Source of the DNA: an uncultured Bacteroidia bacterium
GTDB lineage: Bacteria > Bacteroidota > Bacteroidia > Bacteroidales > Prolixibacteraceae
Assembly (NCBI GenBank): GCA_903904515.1
Contig: CAIVCR010000023.1
Span: 1-54,499, forward strand
Direction: 5' to 3'
Length of the DNA: 54,499 bases
A program made the position numbers and the translations under genes. Below are positions 27,200-35,726 of this stretch, in pieces. The stretch's first letter is position 1. The number at the start of each line of letters is the position of its first letter. The notes beneath the pieces were generated by a model, which searched no databases, had not been told where the DNA came from, and worked only from the letters and a program-made list of their open reading frames with translations.

Positions 27200-29731
27200 T
27201 TAAAGTTTTGAAATTTGGCCGTCAGAATAAATAACAACCTCTTTAGTTTGACCCGATTTCACCTCTATTTTAGGCCAATTCATAAATGCGTACCTGTTCA
27301 ATGGTTTGTTGGCTCCCAGGCTATCCTCCGAAAAAATAGCAATTTTACCATCATACAGGGTTGGATTTGAAATACGAAGGGTAACACTCTTTTTATCCCG
27401 TTTTATAATTACTGCTTCAACATTATCGAAAACAAACAGATCTCCTTTATCAAAACGCAAATAAATCCCGGGATTCTGCGTAATAGTTAGTGAGGTAACT
27501 ATTCCCCATGCCAAATTTGAATCACCGTCGGGAATACTACCACCAATATTTTCAGCACCTTCCCAATCGCTGAGATTAACACGTTCTGTGACCGATCCCG
27601 GAACCGCCTTGGGGACAACGGGATTCGTTTTTGTAGTTGTGTATTGGACAACATTATGGGCAATATCTCTTAGGAGTTCCATGTATCTTTTGTCGCCGGT
27701 AGCACGATAGAGTCTCAGCAGAAAGTTTCCTGAAAGGATATAGATGCCCGGGGCACCGTGTGCATTTTGTATGCTTGCCCAGACTGCCCCGGTCGCCCTG
27801 GCATCGATCCGGTGCATAACACTCCCCTGCGGAAATTTATAATCATACGAAACAGTCCAGGTAGCAAAAAGGGCCGCCGCATCTTTTGCATACTTCAGCC
27901 ATTTGGGATTACCGGTTTGTTCGAATAATGTAGTATAAGCTTCGGTGATATCATAAGCCGCTTCACTGTCCTGGCATTGTAAAATTTCGGCAGGTCCGCC
28001 ACCAGCATACCCTTTTGACAAATCCCTGGTGTAATAATATTCCCCGGCTAACTCCGCAATCTTTAGATATTCAGGATTTTTATAATATACTGAGGCAAGG
28101 GTAAGCCCTGATATACAAACTGCTCCGGCTGTTGAACCATTAACATCCATTTTCCCTGTTTCGGCATCCACAAATTGCCCAAATTGCCCGTACTCCTTCC
28201 AGAGTTTTACAATTCCATCAGCCTGCTTACGAAACATCTCTTGCCATTCTGGTTTAACAGAAGATCCGTTTCCCTCTATTTTGAGCAATTCAAGCGTTTG
28301 GATTCCAAAAAAAAGCATCTCCCCATTACGGCGAACCATTGCAATATGGCGGTTTTTTTCACGCTCCAGAAAATTGTCACCAAAAAATACCCCCTTCATA
28401 AATATCCCATTTGTAAGACCGCTTTTACCCTGCATGATCTTTAAAGCATCAAAGCTCCTGGAGATCCGTCTTAAACGCTCAGGGGTAGGTGCGATGACCT
28501 GTGGAAAGGAGTAGGCCGGCACACCGCCCCATCCTGCCTGAAGATGTGAATAGGGCTGATCGCCAGCGGGGTCGGAACAGATGTATCCATATTTGTCATC
28601 TTCATAATATTTTGTTTTATCATGATGGTCAAGAAGTATTTCATTGATAGCACTAAAGGGGGCCACATTCCTGTAGATCGTTGGACCTGATAAGGCTTTG
28701 CGAATAGTAAAAACCTTTTCAAAGAATGCCTGCAAATTATCGGCCGGGAAATTATAAACCCGCATCTTCAAATCAACCTCATCATTCGGCTTAAAGTCTG
28801 CAGGTTGATCGGTACTTTGGGTAAATCCGGTCATCACATACCGCCATTCCCTGATGCCTGGAGCATTCAGAACAAATGTTGCTCTTTTGTCTGGGATATC
28901 CTCTTCTATGATTAAGCCTGAGTTACCAAACCGGGTCCCCTGTGTGGTTAACATGATCCATCCTCTCTTGGTGTTCCGGTTATAAAAACTAAGCAGCGGA
29001 GTTGAGCAACTTCCTGTTAACATCTCTATCCGGCCCGGACTGTTATCCTTATTCAGATGCAATACATTGGTTATCGTAACCGGCATATCCAGTGGCTTAT
29101 CCAAGGGATCATATAAGTAAGGCGGGTATTGCACCGGAATTATACGGTACCGGTTTGCATTATAAACCGCAGCAGGGGCTAAGACATAATTTTCAGAACT
29201 CCAGTCAGAGAAATCGAATGCTGCTGCTATTCCCGATGATTTGGCCCTACCCTCGATGACTTTAAAATTAATGGACAGATCAATTGCATCACTCTCCCCT
29301 GAAACCGGGGTTGCCTTGAGTTTACCTTCCCATTTTGATTCCCCCATCTGCAGCTTTCCATTTACAAACGGGGTCGATTTTGCAAGTTTCGATCCCTCAT
29401 AAGTACAGCCTAAAAGTCGGATGCTACCGCTGACCGATTTCAAAAACTGATCAATCCCGGGTGAGGGAGAAACCGCCCGGTTTCCTGTTTCGGGCAACCA
29501 TTTCCCAACAGTTGCAGATTTTGATATATCCTTCTTAAGGTCAATCCTTGTCATACCCGAATTCGCGCAATTATCATTTATTGGTCGTGCGTTCAGATTT
29601 CCGATACCAGGTAACAGTAGCAAAATCAAAACTGTTACAGATTGTTTGATTTTCCCGAAAAAGAGGAACAGGGTCAAATCTGGACATGCTTTTAAAAGCT
29701 GATTTCTGATGAAAAGGATATTGAACATCAT
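27200..29731 (-). CDS. Large exported protein with (alpha/alpha) toroid glycosidase-like domain
   Basis: 843 residues; family not recognised. The N-terminus is odd: about 30 residues precede a hydrophobic stretch that looks like the true signal (SVTVLILLLLPGIGNLNA). The translation start may therefore lie downstream at a non-ATG codon. Residues of about 60-380 look beta-rich, and the rest looks like a six-hairpin barrel (ISGLTLASVYYKNPEYL, GYAGGGPAEILQCQDSEAAY, YILSGNFLLRLYRATGDKRYM), ending in a beta domain. This layout (beta-sandwich plus alpha toroid plus C-terminal beta) is shared by GH127-like hydrolases and polysaccharide lyases. The catalytic residues cannot be assigned. Its tight spacing to the SDR gene ties it to the island. 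Confidence 0.6.
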   Translation of the reverse strand: MMFNILFIRNQLLKACPDLTLFLFFGKIKQSVTVLILLLLPGIGNLNARPINDNCANSGMTRIDLKKDISKSATVGKWLPETGNRAVSPSPGIDQFLKSVSGSIRLLGCTYEGSKLAKSTPFVNGKLQMGESKWEGKLKATPVSGESDAIDLSINFKVIEGRAKSSGIAAAFDFSDWSSENYVLAPAAVYNANRYRIIPVQYPPYLYDPLDKPLDMPVTITNVLHLNKDNSPGRIEMLTGSCSTPLLSFYNRNTKRGWIMLTTQGTRFGNSGLIIEEDIPDKRATFVLNAPGIREWRYVMTGFTQSTDQPADFKPNDEVDLKMRVYNFPADNLQAFFEKVFTIRKALSGPTIYRNVAPFSAINEILLDHHDKTKYYEDDKYGYICSDPAGDQPYSHLQAGWGGVPAYSFPQVIAPTPERLRRISRSFDALKIMQGKSGLTNGIFMKGVFFGDNFLEREKNRHIAMVRRNGEMLFFGIQTLELLKIEGNGSSVKPEWQEMFRKQADGIVKLWKEYGQFGQFVDAETGKMDVNGSTAGAVCISGLTLASVYYKNPEYLKIAELAGEYYYTRDLSKGYAGGGPAEILQCQDSEAAYDITEAYTTLFEQTGNPKWLKYAKDAAALFATWTVSYDYKFPQGSVMHRIDARATGAVWASIQNAHGAPGIYILSGNFLLRLYRATGDKRYMELLRDIAHNVVQYTTTKTNPVVPKAVPGSVTERVNLSDWEGAENIGGSIPDGDSNLAWGIVTSLTITQNPGIYLRFDKGDLFVFDNVEAVIIKRDKKSVTLRISNPTLYDGKIAIFSEDSLGANKPLNRYAFMNWPKIEVKSGQTKEVVIYSDGQISKL

Positions 29732-29764
29732 TTCCGGGTATTAATGAAGTAACTAAATTGAAAA

Positions 29765-31003
29765 TTATCTGGCAAAAGCTGTTCTAATCTGTTCTACAGA
29801 TATTCCAAGGAGTTTTAAGGCGATTGGATTCAGTACTGTTTCATCACCCACAAAATGGAAAATCCGTTGCGTATGGGTCAGGCTTTCGCCTGGAGCCAGA
29901 AAAGCTGCGGGAGATGAGCTCTCTATTTCATAAAAAGGGCCCATCTGGGTACCGTCGGCCAGGGGACCGTCATTATACGAATTAATCACATCACCTTTAA
30001 ATGGCTCCTTCTGAATTTCCCAAAGCTGATTGATATATTCGCAGGTGACTGACGGTTTGTTAAATTGAAGGACAGTCAGCATTTTGCGGCTGGGGTCGTA
30101 ACTGCATGCCAACGAAGCGGCCCGTTTTTCCGATAACCCAAGTTTACTCCTATGTTTTCCATCAACCTTGAAGAAGAGGAGGCCATTCCCGATTTTGATC
30201 CGGTCAGCAGGTATCTCGCCAAAATAGTTGGTTGTTGCCACTTTACCCAAAACTTTATCGTCTCCCTGGTTGTAGGGGATAGCCACCACTCCGGATTCTG
30301 AAGGGGTAAGCATAGCGAGCATCCAGATGCTAACAGTCCCTTTTTCGCGGTTCCATTTTTCATTTCCGGCGTTGGCCAATGTATTTTGCGATTCAAAACC
30401 GACCCATTTAACCGATTTGTCGGGAGATAATCCAAGATTCTGATTCAGATCATTCTCCGATAGCAACTTCACCTTGCGGCTTAGCGCCACACTGATGCGG
30501 GTTCCGGAAAAATTCTGCAGCTGCATCTCCTTTTTCATCGAAACAGCGGTTGAATCGTGTGATAACAGATCCCACGATTCGCTGTCGAGACCTGCAGGGG
30601 TTTGCCAGTTCTCAAAAACCATTTTGTCACCAGGCTTAAAGAAGATCGAAAACTGCCCACCTTCGGGACCGAGCCACATGCGGTCTTCTCCTCCGTAGGC
30701 ATTGATATGCGCAGCAATGGTTGCTGAACTCAATGCTTTGTAATTGATCCAGCCGGAACTATTGCCGGCTAATCCGGTTGCGGTACTGGTAAATACCTTC
30801 CCCTGATATTTTGGAGAAACAATAACCTGTGCATCCCCATTTTTAAGGACAATCACACTGTCTTTTGATTTCAGAAACTGCAGGTCATATCCGAACGACC
30901 CTTTTTCAAATTGTGTAGGTTTTTGCTCTTTTTTTGTGTTTACACCGCAAGAAGCCAGCAGGCAGAGGATCGTCAGACCTGAAACAAAGGAATTAATTTT
31001 CAT
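29765..31003 (-). CDS. Lipoprotein, probable DUF6786/mutarotase-like beta-sandwich protein
   Basis: 412 residues with a clear lipoprotein signal (LLASCG, C19). The beta-rich body (GDAQVIVSPKYQGKVFTSTATG, INAYGGEDRMWLGPEGGQFSIFF, GTQMGPFYEIESSSPAAFLAPGESLTHTQRIFHF) resembles the galactose-mutarotase-like proteins named DUF6786 that recur in Bacteroidota glycan loci. I recall this family with moderate confidence only. GGEDRMWLGPEGG is the likely ligand-binding loop. It could be a periplasmic mutarotase or sugar-binding protein that supports the glycosidases. It lies 33 bases upstream of the 843-residue gene. Confidence 0.6.
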   Translation of the reverse strand: MKINSFVSGLTILCLLASCGVNTKKEQKPTQFEKGSFGYDLQFLKSKDSVIVLKNGDAQVIVSPKYQGKVFTSTATGLAGNSSGWINYKALSSATIAAHINAYGGEDRMWLGPEGGQFSIFFKPGDKMVFENWQTPAGLDSESWDLLSHDSTAVSMKKEMQLQNFSGTRISVALSRKVKLLSENDLNQNLGLSPDKSVKWVGFESQNTLANAGNEKWNREKGTVSIWMLAMLTPSESGVVAIPYNQGDDKVLGKVATTNYFGEIPADRIKIGNGLLFFKVDGKHRSKLGLSEKRAASLACSYDPSRKMLTVLQFNKPSVTCEYINQLWEIQKEPFKGDVINSYNDGPLADGTQMGPFYEIESSSPAAFLAPGESLTHTQRIFHFVGDETVLNPIALKLLGISVEQIRTAFAR

Positions 31004-31116
31004 ATTTATGTGATTGAAGTATAGTTATTTAAATTTAATTAGTGAAAGTGTATCTTAAGTAAGTTGTCTATAAGTAATAATTCAGAATTCATTTTTCTGC
31101 TTTAGTTAATTCGGGG

Positions 31117-32469
31117 TTAATAGCAAGCTAATTTCCGGATAAAAGGAAAGCCTTCCGATTTAACAATTGAGAGTTTAACAGCTTCGTAGCTCCCCTTAAC
31201 CCGCTCAATCCGTTTGTGTCCTACGCTGGTCCCTTTTGAAATCATATTCCAAACTCCGTTTTGCAAACCATACAGTTCATATTCCCGGATCCTCTCCCCT
31301 TTGGCAATATCCTCCATGATAACTATTGAAGTGAGGGGCTGTGAGGATTTAAATTTAAGCTCAAGAAGGGCCCCTTTCCCAGCTATTGAGGCTAATGGCT
31401 GAGCGTAATCTTTGGATACCATATTCCCAAATTCCCCCAGCCTTTTAACATCCGGTTCCGGAACAAGGCCTCTTGTATCGACCACGAGTCCCAATAACAT
31501 ATTGGTGTTTCGGCCTACACTCTTGCAGTATTTGTCATTTAACTCAGCAAGACTTCGCAGCTGATCGTCCTGATCTTTATGCCAGAACCAGCCGCCCTGA
31601 AATGAGGAATTTAAACGAAGCGGGAAATCAGATTCACCGGGACACCAGAATTGCCCCTCAGGATTACCATTGAGCCCCTTTATTTCAACTACCCCTGAAG
31701 CGGAAGTGGTTGAATCGGCCCTTGCCCAGCAGGGATAGGGAGCTACTCCCTCCTCATTTCCTACCCACCTGATGTTATTTTCATAGCCATACGGGCCCTG
31801 AAAGGCTATGGCTTCGGGTTGATATTTTTTCAACATTGCCAGCACATCAAAACCCCCTTTTTCAGGCGGCAATACCCCTCCGTCGAACCATACCTCTGCC
31901 AATTTCCCATATTCCGACCATAGCTCGGTCAGCTGCATCTTAACTATTTCATTGTACTTCTGCTGTTCTTCAGGATTTCCGGAGACCACCTTGCCCGGGT
32001 TATCCACCTTCAGGTAGCCGTTTGCTGTTGTACTCGCATAAATACCAGGTCTGAGTCCGTATTTTATGCATGAAGCGATGAAATCCTTTACAATATCTCC
32101 TTTCCCGTTCCGCCATGGGGTGTTTTTGACACTATACGGATGTGCTTTTGTAGGCCATAAACTGAAGCCGCTACAATGTTTGGCCACCAGCACAGCATAG
32201 GTAGCTCCCGCCGATTTAGCCGCTTTGATCCATTGGTCGGTATCCAACTCTTTTGGATTAAAGATGGATAGATCGGGATGATAATTCCAGTCCTTCCTGA
32301 AATCGTATTCAGGCTCAAAGGTGGGCATATCGAAATGAATCAACACTCCAATCTCCGAATCGGCCCACTGCAACTGGGCTTTTGAAGGTAATGCATGCTG
32401 GTTAACTTTTGCCGATGGGAAAATCACACAGGCAAATAAGATGAAAGTCAGTAGTTTCAGTTTCCTCAT
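31117..32469 (-). CDS. Exported alpha-L-fucosidase-like enzyme, GH29 (divergent)
   Basis: 450 residues with signal peptide MRKLKLLTFILFACVIFPSA. GH29 features: ADSEIGVLIHFDMPTFEPEY (in place of the usual FGMFIHWG), YAVLVAKHCSGFSLWP (about 91-106) and the nucleophile strand AEVWFDGG with D196. A C-terminal beta-sandwich follows (SIAGKGALLELKF, REYELYGLQNG). The divergence in the first motif suggests a different linkage or sugar from the GH29 gene at 19126. The short plus-strand frames inside it are not genes. Confidence 0.9.
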   Translation of the reverse strand: MRKLKLLTFILFACVIFPSAKVNQHALPSKAQLQWADSEIGVLIHFDMPTFEPEYDFRKDWNYHPDLSIFNPKELDTDQWIKAAKSAGATYAVLVAKHCSGFSLWPTKAHPYSVKNTPWRNGKGDIVKDFIASCIKYGLRPGIYASTTANGYLKVDNPGKVVSGNPEEQQKYNEIVKMQLTELWSEYGKLAEVWFDGGVLPPEKGGFDVLAMLKKYQPEAIAFQGPYGYENNIRWVGNEEGVAPYPCWARADSTTSASGVVEIKGLNGNPEGQFWCPGESDFPLRLNSSFQGGWFWHKDQDDQLRSLAELNDKYCKSVGRNTNMLLGLVVDTRGLVPEPDVKRLGEFGNMVSKDYAQPLASIAGKGALLELKFKSSQPLTSIVIMEDIAKGERIREYELYGLQNGVWNMISKGTSVGHKRIERVKGSYEAVKLSIVKSEGFPFIRKLACY

Positions 32470-32498
32470 TTTACAATTATTTTTTCTTGTTTCTTTTA

Positions 32499-32533
32499 CC
32501 TAAAAGCCTAAATTGCTATAGCCTAAAAGCCTA
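32499..32533. repeat. Direct repeat CCTAAAAGCCTA, related to the element at 45650
   Basis: The 12-mer CCTAAAAGCCTA occurs at 32499-32510 and again at 32522-32533, between the GH172 and GH29 genes. Its complement resembles the TAGGCTCTTAGG words at about 45651-45662, so the two sites seem to be members of one interspersed family. Confidence 0.5.
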
Positions 32534-32536
32534 TAA

Positions 32537-33838
32537 TCACTTTTTTGTGTGTATTACTTTAAATACCCTTTTCTCAAGATCCTTTAACCTTAACTCAAGG
32601 GGTGGAAGTTCAGGAAGATTATTTTCAGGTTTATCGAGGTAAAAGTAGGCTGTTGCCGATACATCGTCACTCCTGTAATAGTTCGTTGAGGTAACGGGGA
32701 AATCGGCGTCTTCAAGTTTGGGAGGATTTACTTCATCCAATAAACGGCGTTGAAAGGTTTTCTTTCCATCCTTACCTAAAAGCCAGACCGGAATCACTGC
32801 TCCCCCTTTTGCCTTGATCCTGAGAAGCTGATTTTTATCCGCGCTTCCCATTTGCTGAATCGTGACTTTACAATCCTTATGAAAATAGACGGGATCAGCG
32901 ATGTGATAACGGTAAAAGGCGTAGATATCACTGTCACGGTCGGAGACTAGGGATCCGAAAGACCGTGATGCATATTCACCCTGTCCCCAGCCGGAACCTA
33001 TATAATCCTCGGTTCCTGTACCAATCAGCGAGGGATGATTGGCATCTCCGTCCAGGAATATTTTTGCTTCCCCTTCGCCAAACCAGGTACCCCGATAGTG
33101 TGAATCTCCGATTACTCCAATATTGGCACCCAGGTACCTGCCGGTCCCTTCAACTTTGGGCAGGATTACATAATCCTCACCAGGAGTTGTTTTTAAGTTT
33201 CGATTCCAAAAGGCATGAAAATACATGGCATCATCCGGAAGTTTGTCAATCTCGAGATAGTTAATATCGTACCAGACCCATGCCTCTTCAGTTGATTCAT
33301 TTGTAAGGGTGATTAAGGCTGATTTGCGGAAAGGCATCGGAATTGTAAAATTGAATGAGCGGGCTTCAGGACTGGAGAAGAGCGCATTATCATATTTGGC
33401 AATCAGACCCAGCCCGATTCCAAAGAAATCGCCTACTGGTGCAGAAACTGCAGATTTTTTGGCGCCATCCCAGAACATATCGATCCTTACCGCACGACGC
33501 TGCAGGGCGTTTACACCTATCGTCCCACTGAGCCACATGCGATTTATAATTCCCGCACCTTTAACGTCAAAAATGACCTTTTTATCACCGGGAGCGATGA
33601 TAAAGAAGGCATTTCCTTTAGCCCCCTTGTTGGTCAATCCCCCTTCCCCTTTCCCTCCTGTTGGGTTTTCAGGAGTTACCCAATGGGTTTTAACTTCCTT
33701 AGGTGGTGCTTTAGAGAGCTCGCTAATGCTGGAGATAGTCCAGTCATTCCCGGATTTTCTATTAGCCGGAACACAACCGTTCAGTATAAGTGCTGCGACT
33801 AAAAGTATTCCAACCGATTGTAGTGAAATTTTGCTCAT
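32537..33838 (-). CDS. Lipoprotein glycoside hydrolase, DUF2961/GH172 family
   Basis: 433 residues with a lipobox (ALILNGC, C22). The DUF2961 core is plain: GAGIINRMWLSG, PVGDFFGIGLGL, YRGTWFGEGEAKIFLDGD and LIGTGTEDYIGSGWG. GH172 was founded on an enzyme acting on difructose dianhydride, and members act on alpha-D-fructofuranosides or D-arabinofuranosides. The glutamates in GEGE (E255/E257) and E277 in GTGTEDY lie where the two catalytic glutamates are expected, though I cannot fix the exact match. It begins 4 bases past the stop of the previous gene, so the two are coupled. Its presence points to a furanosidic sugar in the substrate. Confidence 0.88.
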   Translation of the reverse strand: MSKISLQSVGILLVAALILNGCVPANRKSGNDWTISSISELSKAPPKEVKTHWVTPENPTGGKGEGGLTNKGAKGNAFFIIAPGDKKVIFDVKGAGIINRMWLSGTIGVNALQRRAVRIDMFWDGAKKSAVSAPVGDFFGIGLGLIAKYDNALFSSPEARSFNFTIPMPFRKSALITLTNESTEEAWVWYDINYLEIDKLPDDAMYFHAFWNRNLKTTPGEDYVILPKVEGTGRYLGANIGVIGDSHYRGTWFGEGEAKIFLDGDANHPSLIGTGTEDYIGSGWGQGEYASRSFGSLVSDRDSDIYAFYRYHIADPVYFHKDCKVTIQQMGSADKNQLLRIKAKGGAVIPVWLLGKDGKKTFQRRLLDEVNPPKLEDADFPVTSTNYYRSDDVSATAYFYLDKPENNLPELPPLELRLKDLEKRVFKVIHTKK

Positions 33839-33842
33839 TGGT

Positions 33843-35135
33843 TTAATTGTTAGTTGAAGGTCTTTTCTTTATTGATTCATCGAAGGCTTTTCTTACGGCA
33901 ATCACCTGCCTGATATGATCGGGATCGATAGCTCCGGCTTTAGTGGCATGGATATCAAAACAGATTACTCCCTCCTTTGCAAAAACTTTTTGAGACCAAT
34001 CCACCAATTCGGGAGTATTGAACCGCAATCCTGCTTTACTCCAGTTTTCGCCCAGGTATGTAAAAAGGAACCATTGAACCCCGTCGACCACCCAACGGTC
34101 TTTGGGGACCTGAATTATCCGCCCCTCTTCTCCGGCACTGTAATCGTCGTAAGGCGAGTCCGATTGAATCGTGTCAACTCCATAGTTATAAGTTACTATG
34201 CTGTTGTAATTTCCTGCTTTCGCGGCTAAGGTATGGGTGCTGATGTTATGTTTCAGATTCATATTGGATCTGGTTTCAATAATTCCGCCCCGGTACATTC
34301 CATCGAACCACCATCCCGACAGGTTTTTTCCATAGCGCAGGCTCCACTCCCGGATCACCGCTTCCCAACAGGCCTGAGTGAATTGGGAGGTTGGTGAATC
34401 CTTTCCGAAGGTGTATTTAAATTTCCGGTCAACAAGTTCATGGTTAATCGGCGGATTGCCGGGAAGATAAAACATCATTTTGATCCCACGCTTATTCAAT
34501 GCTTTAAAAAGGTCGGCAGGTAAATCGCGCCGACTGCAGAGTTCCCCGGGTGCAACACCTACAATTGAATCATAAGCACGGTTTGGGGAACAATAATAAC
34601 CATCGTTCTGACCTAAGGCAAACATCACATAATTTGCTCCGGCCTCCTTACAATTTTCTGCAAAAAGCTCAACATTAAAATTATTTACCACCTCGTTGTA
34701 CTCCTTTGAGCCTCCATCAGGCACGAAAACGGCCTTCAGGAAATGAAGCATTACCCCGACACCGGCATTCCGAAACCATTCAGTATTTGGATTCCCGCTT
34801 AAAACAACGGGTGATTTTGTGATTACCCTGATTGGGATGGAATTTTTTGCACTGTTTAAAGGGGTGATTTCACATTTAACATAGTGCCCTGCATAGCTGG
34901 TAAGTAAGACAATCTCCCGGGTATTTATCCCCTGAAGCAGGTCCCACTGATTGTCTGGTGTTTTGGAAACCGACCAGGTTATTTGATAGTTAGAGTTAAA
35001 ATCAGGCAAGTCACTTGAAATCCACAAGATGGTTTTGGCAACAGGATCTCCATGTAATACAAGGTGCTGTCCACTAGCCGACTTAGCAAAAACAACGAAC
35101 AGAAGAACGGAAAAAATGATTGTTATACGTCTCAT
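33843..35135 (-). CDS. Exported beta-sandwich plus TIM-barrel protein, GH29-like, unassigned
   Basis: First gene of the minus-strand island; 430 residues from the ATG at 35135, which begins a good signal peptide (MRRITIIFSVLLFVVFAKSASG). A second ATG 33 bases upstream adds MKGYYRFVTLL and is less likely. Residues of about 25-105 form an Ig/FN3-like module (ending YAGHYVKCEITPLN). A barrel follows that resembles GH29: NAGVGVMLHFL, AGANYVMFALGQNDGYY, GIKMMFYLPG and LSGWWFDGMYRGG, where D278 stands in the place of the GH29 nucleophile. Overall it is too divergent for me to assign. It lies 4 bases before the GH172 gene. Confidence 0.65.
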   Translation of the reverse strand: MRRITIIFSVLLFVVFAKSASGQHLVLHGDPVAKTILWISSDLPDFNSNYQITWSVSKTPDNQWDLLQGINTREIVLLTSYAGHYVKCEITPLNSAKNSIPIRVITKSPVVLSGNPNTEWFRNAGVGVMLHFLKAVFVPDGGSKEYNEVVNNFNVELFAENCKEAGANYVMFALGQNDGYYCSPNRAYDSIVGVAPGELCSRRDLPADLFKALNKRGIKMMFYLPGNPPINHELVDRKFKYTFGKDSPTSQFTQACWEAVIREWSLRYGKNLSGWWFDGMYRGGIIETRSNMNLKHNISTHTLAAKAGNYNSIVTYNYGVDTIQSDSPYDDYSAGEEGRIIQVPKDRWVVDGVQWFLFTYLGENWSKAGLRFNTPELVDWSQKVFAKEGVICFDIHATKAGAIDPDHIRQVIAVRKAFDESIKKRPSTNN

Positions 35136-35168
35136 AAGAAGTGTTACAAATCTATAATAACCTTTCAT

Positions 35169-35726
35169 ATTGGTCTTTGAAGTAAAACTACAACTAATTT
35201 TCCGAAAAGCCTGAAATCTGTCGGATCACGGATACAAAGATTTCCGGATATTGTTTCTAATATTTTACAATATTATAATTATATAGCTATTCCGAAGTCA
35301 TAATCCTTATTCACGACTATCCGGATAGCGAATATGGATAATGTCGACATCGAAGAGAGACCTGCGTTTTATAAAGCACTGCTTTGGTATCAGGTTTCTC
35401 AATAAGCCAATCTCCCTATACTGGTGATAGTTGTTTGTTCCCAAAGGTTAATTTTGATCGTGATTGCCTGGTCGCAGAAAAACAGCAAAAAGCGGCTGAA
35501 AGAATAGAAAACAATTTCACAATATGGATTTTCTGGTTATAATTTATATCTTTGGCAGTAAGGATCCGAAATTTTCACGAGGCAGGGCTCAGTTATCAGC
35601 TTGTATTAACCAGGTTTCATTAAATTATTCAGTTCACAATAATTTGGTCATTAGACAGAATTCAACTTTCGGGAAATTCCCTCTGTTTTGGGAAAAATTG
35701 AACCAAATTAAATATTATAAAAGCAG
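35169..35726. other. 558-base divergent intergenic region between island and AraC regulator
   Basis: AT-rich and without a convincing gene; the 75-codon frame at 35524-35751 overlaps the AraC start and looks like chance. It holds a 7-bp ATATTGT/ACAATAT stem (35248-35273) and an imperfect palindrome at 35313-35335. A sequence AATCTTTG on the minus strand (35242-35235) resembles a -7 box toward the island but lacks a spaced -33 element. Confidence 0.5.
35313..35335. promoter_or_regulatory. Imperfect palindrome with core CTATCCGGATAG, copy 2
   Basis: The core palindrome at 35317-35328 is identical to the one at 1052-1063. Here the symmetry extends outward (ATTC, CG on the left against CG, GAAT on the right) with single-base bulges. 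It lies about 180 bases upstream of the first island gene and 400 upstream of the regulator. It is a candidate operator; a structural role is also possible. Confidence 0.4.

Noticed and set aside
33309-33857. 182-codon plus-strand frame opposite the GH172 gene
   Set aside because: Antisense shadow of a well-supported gene; proline- and serine-rich with no family features.
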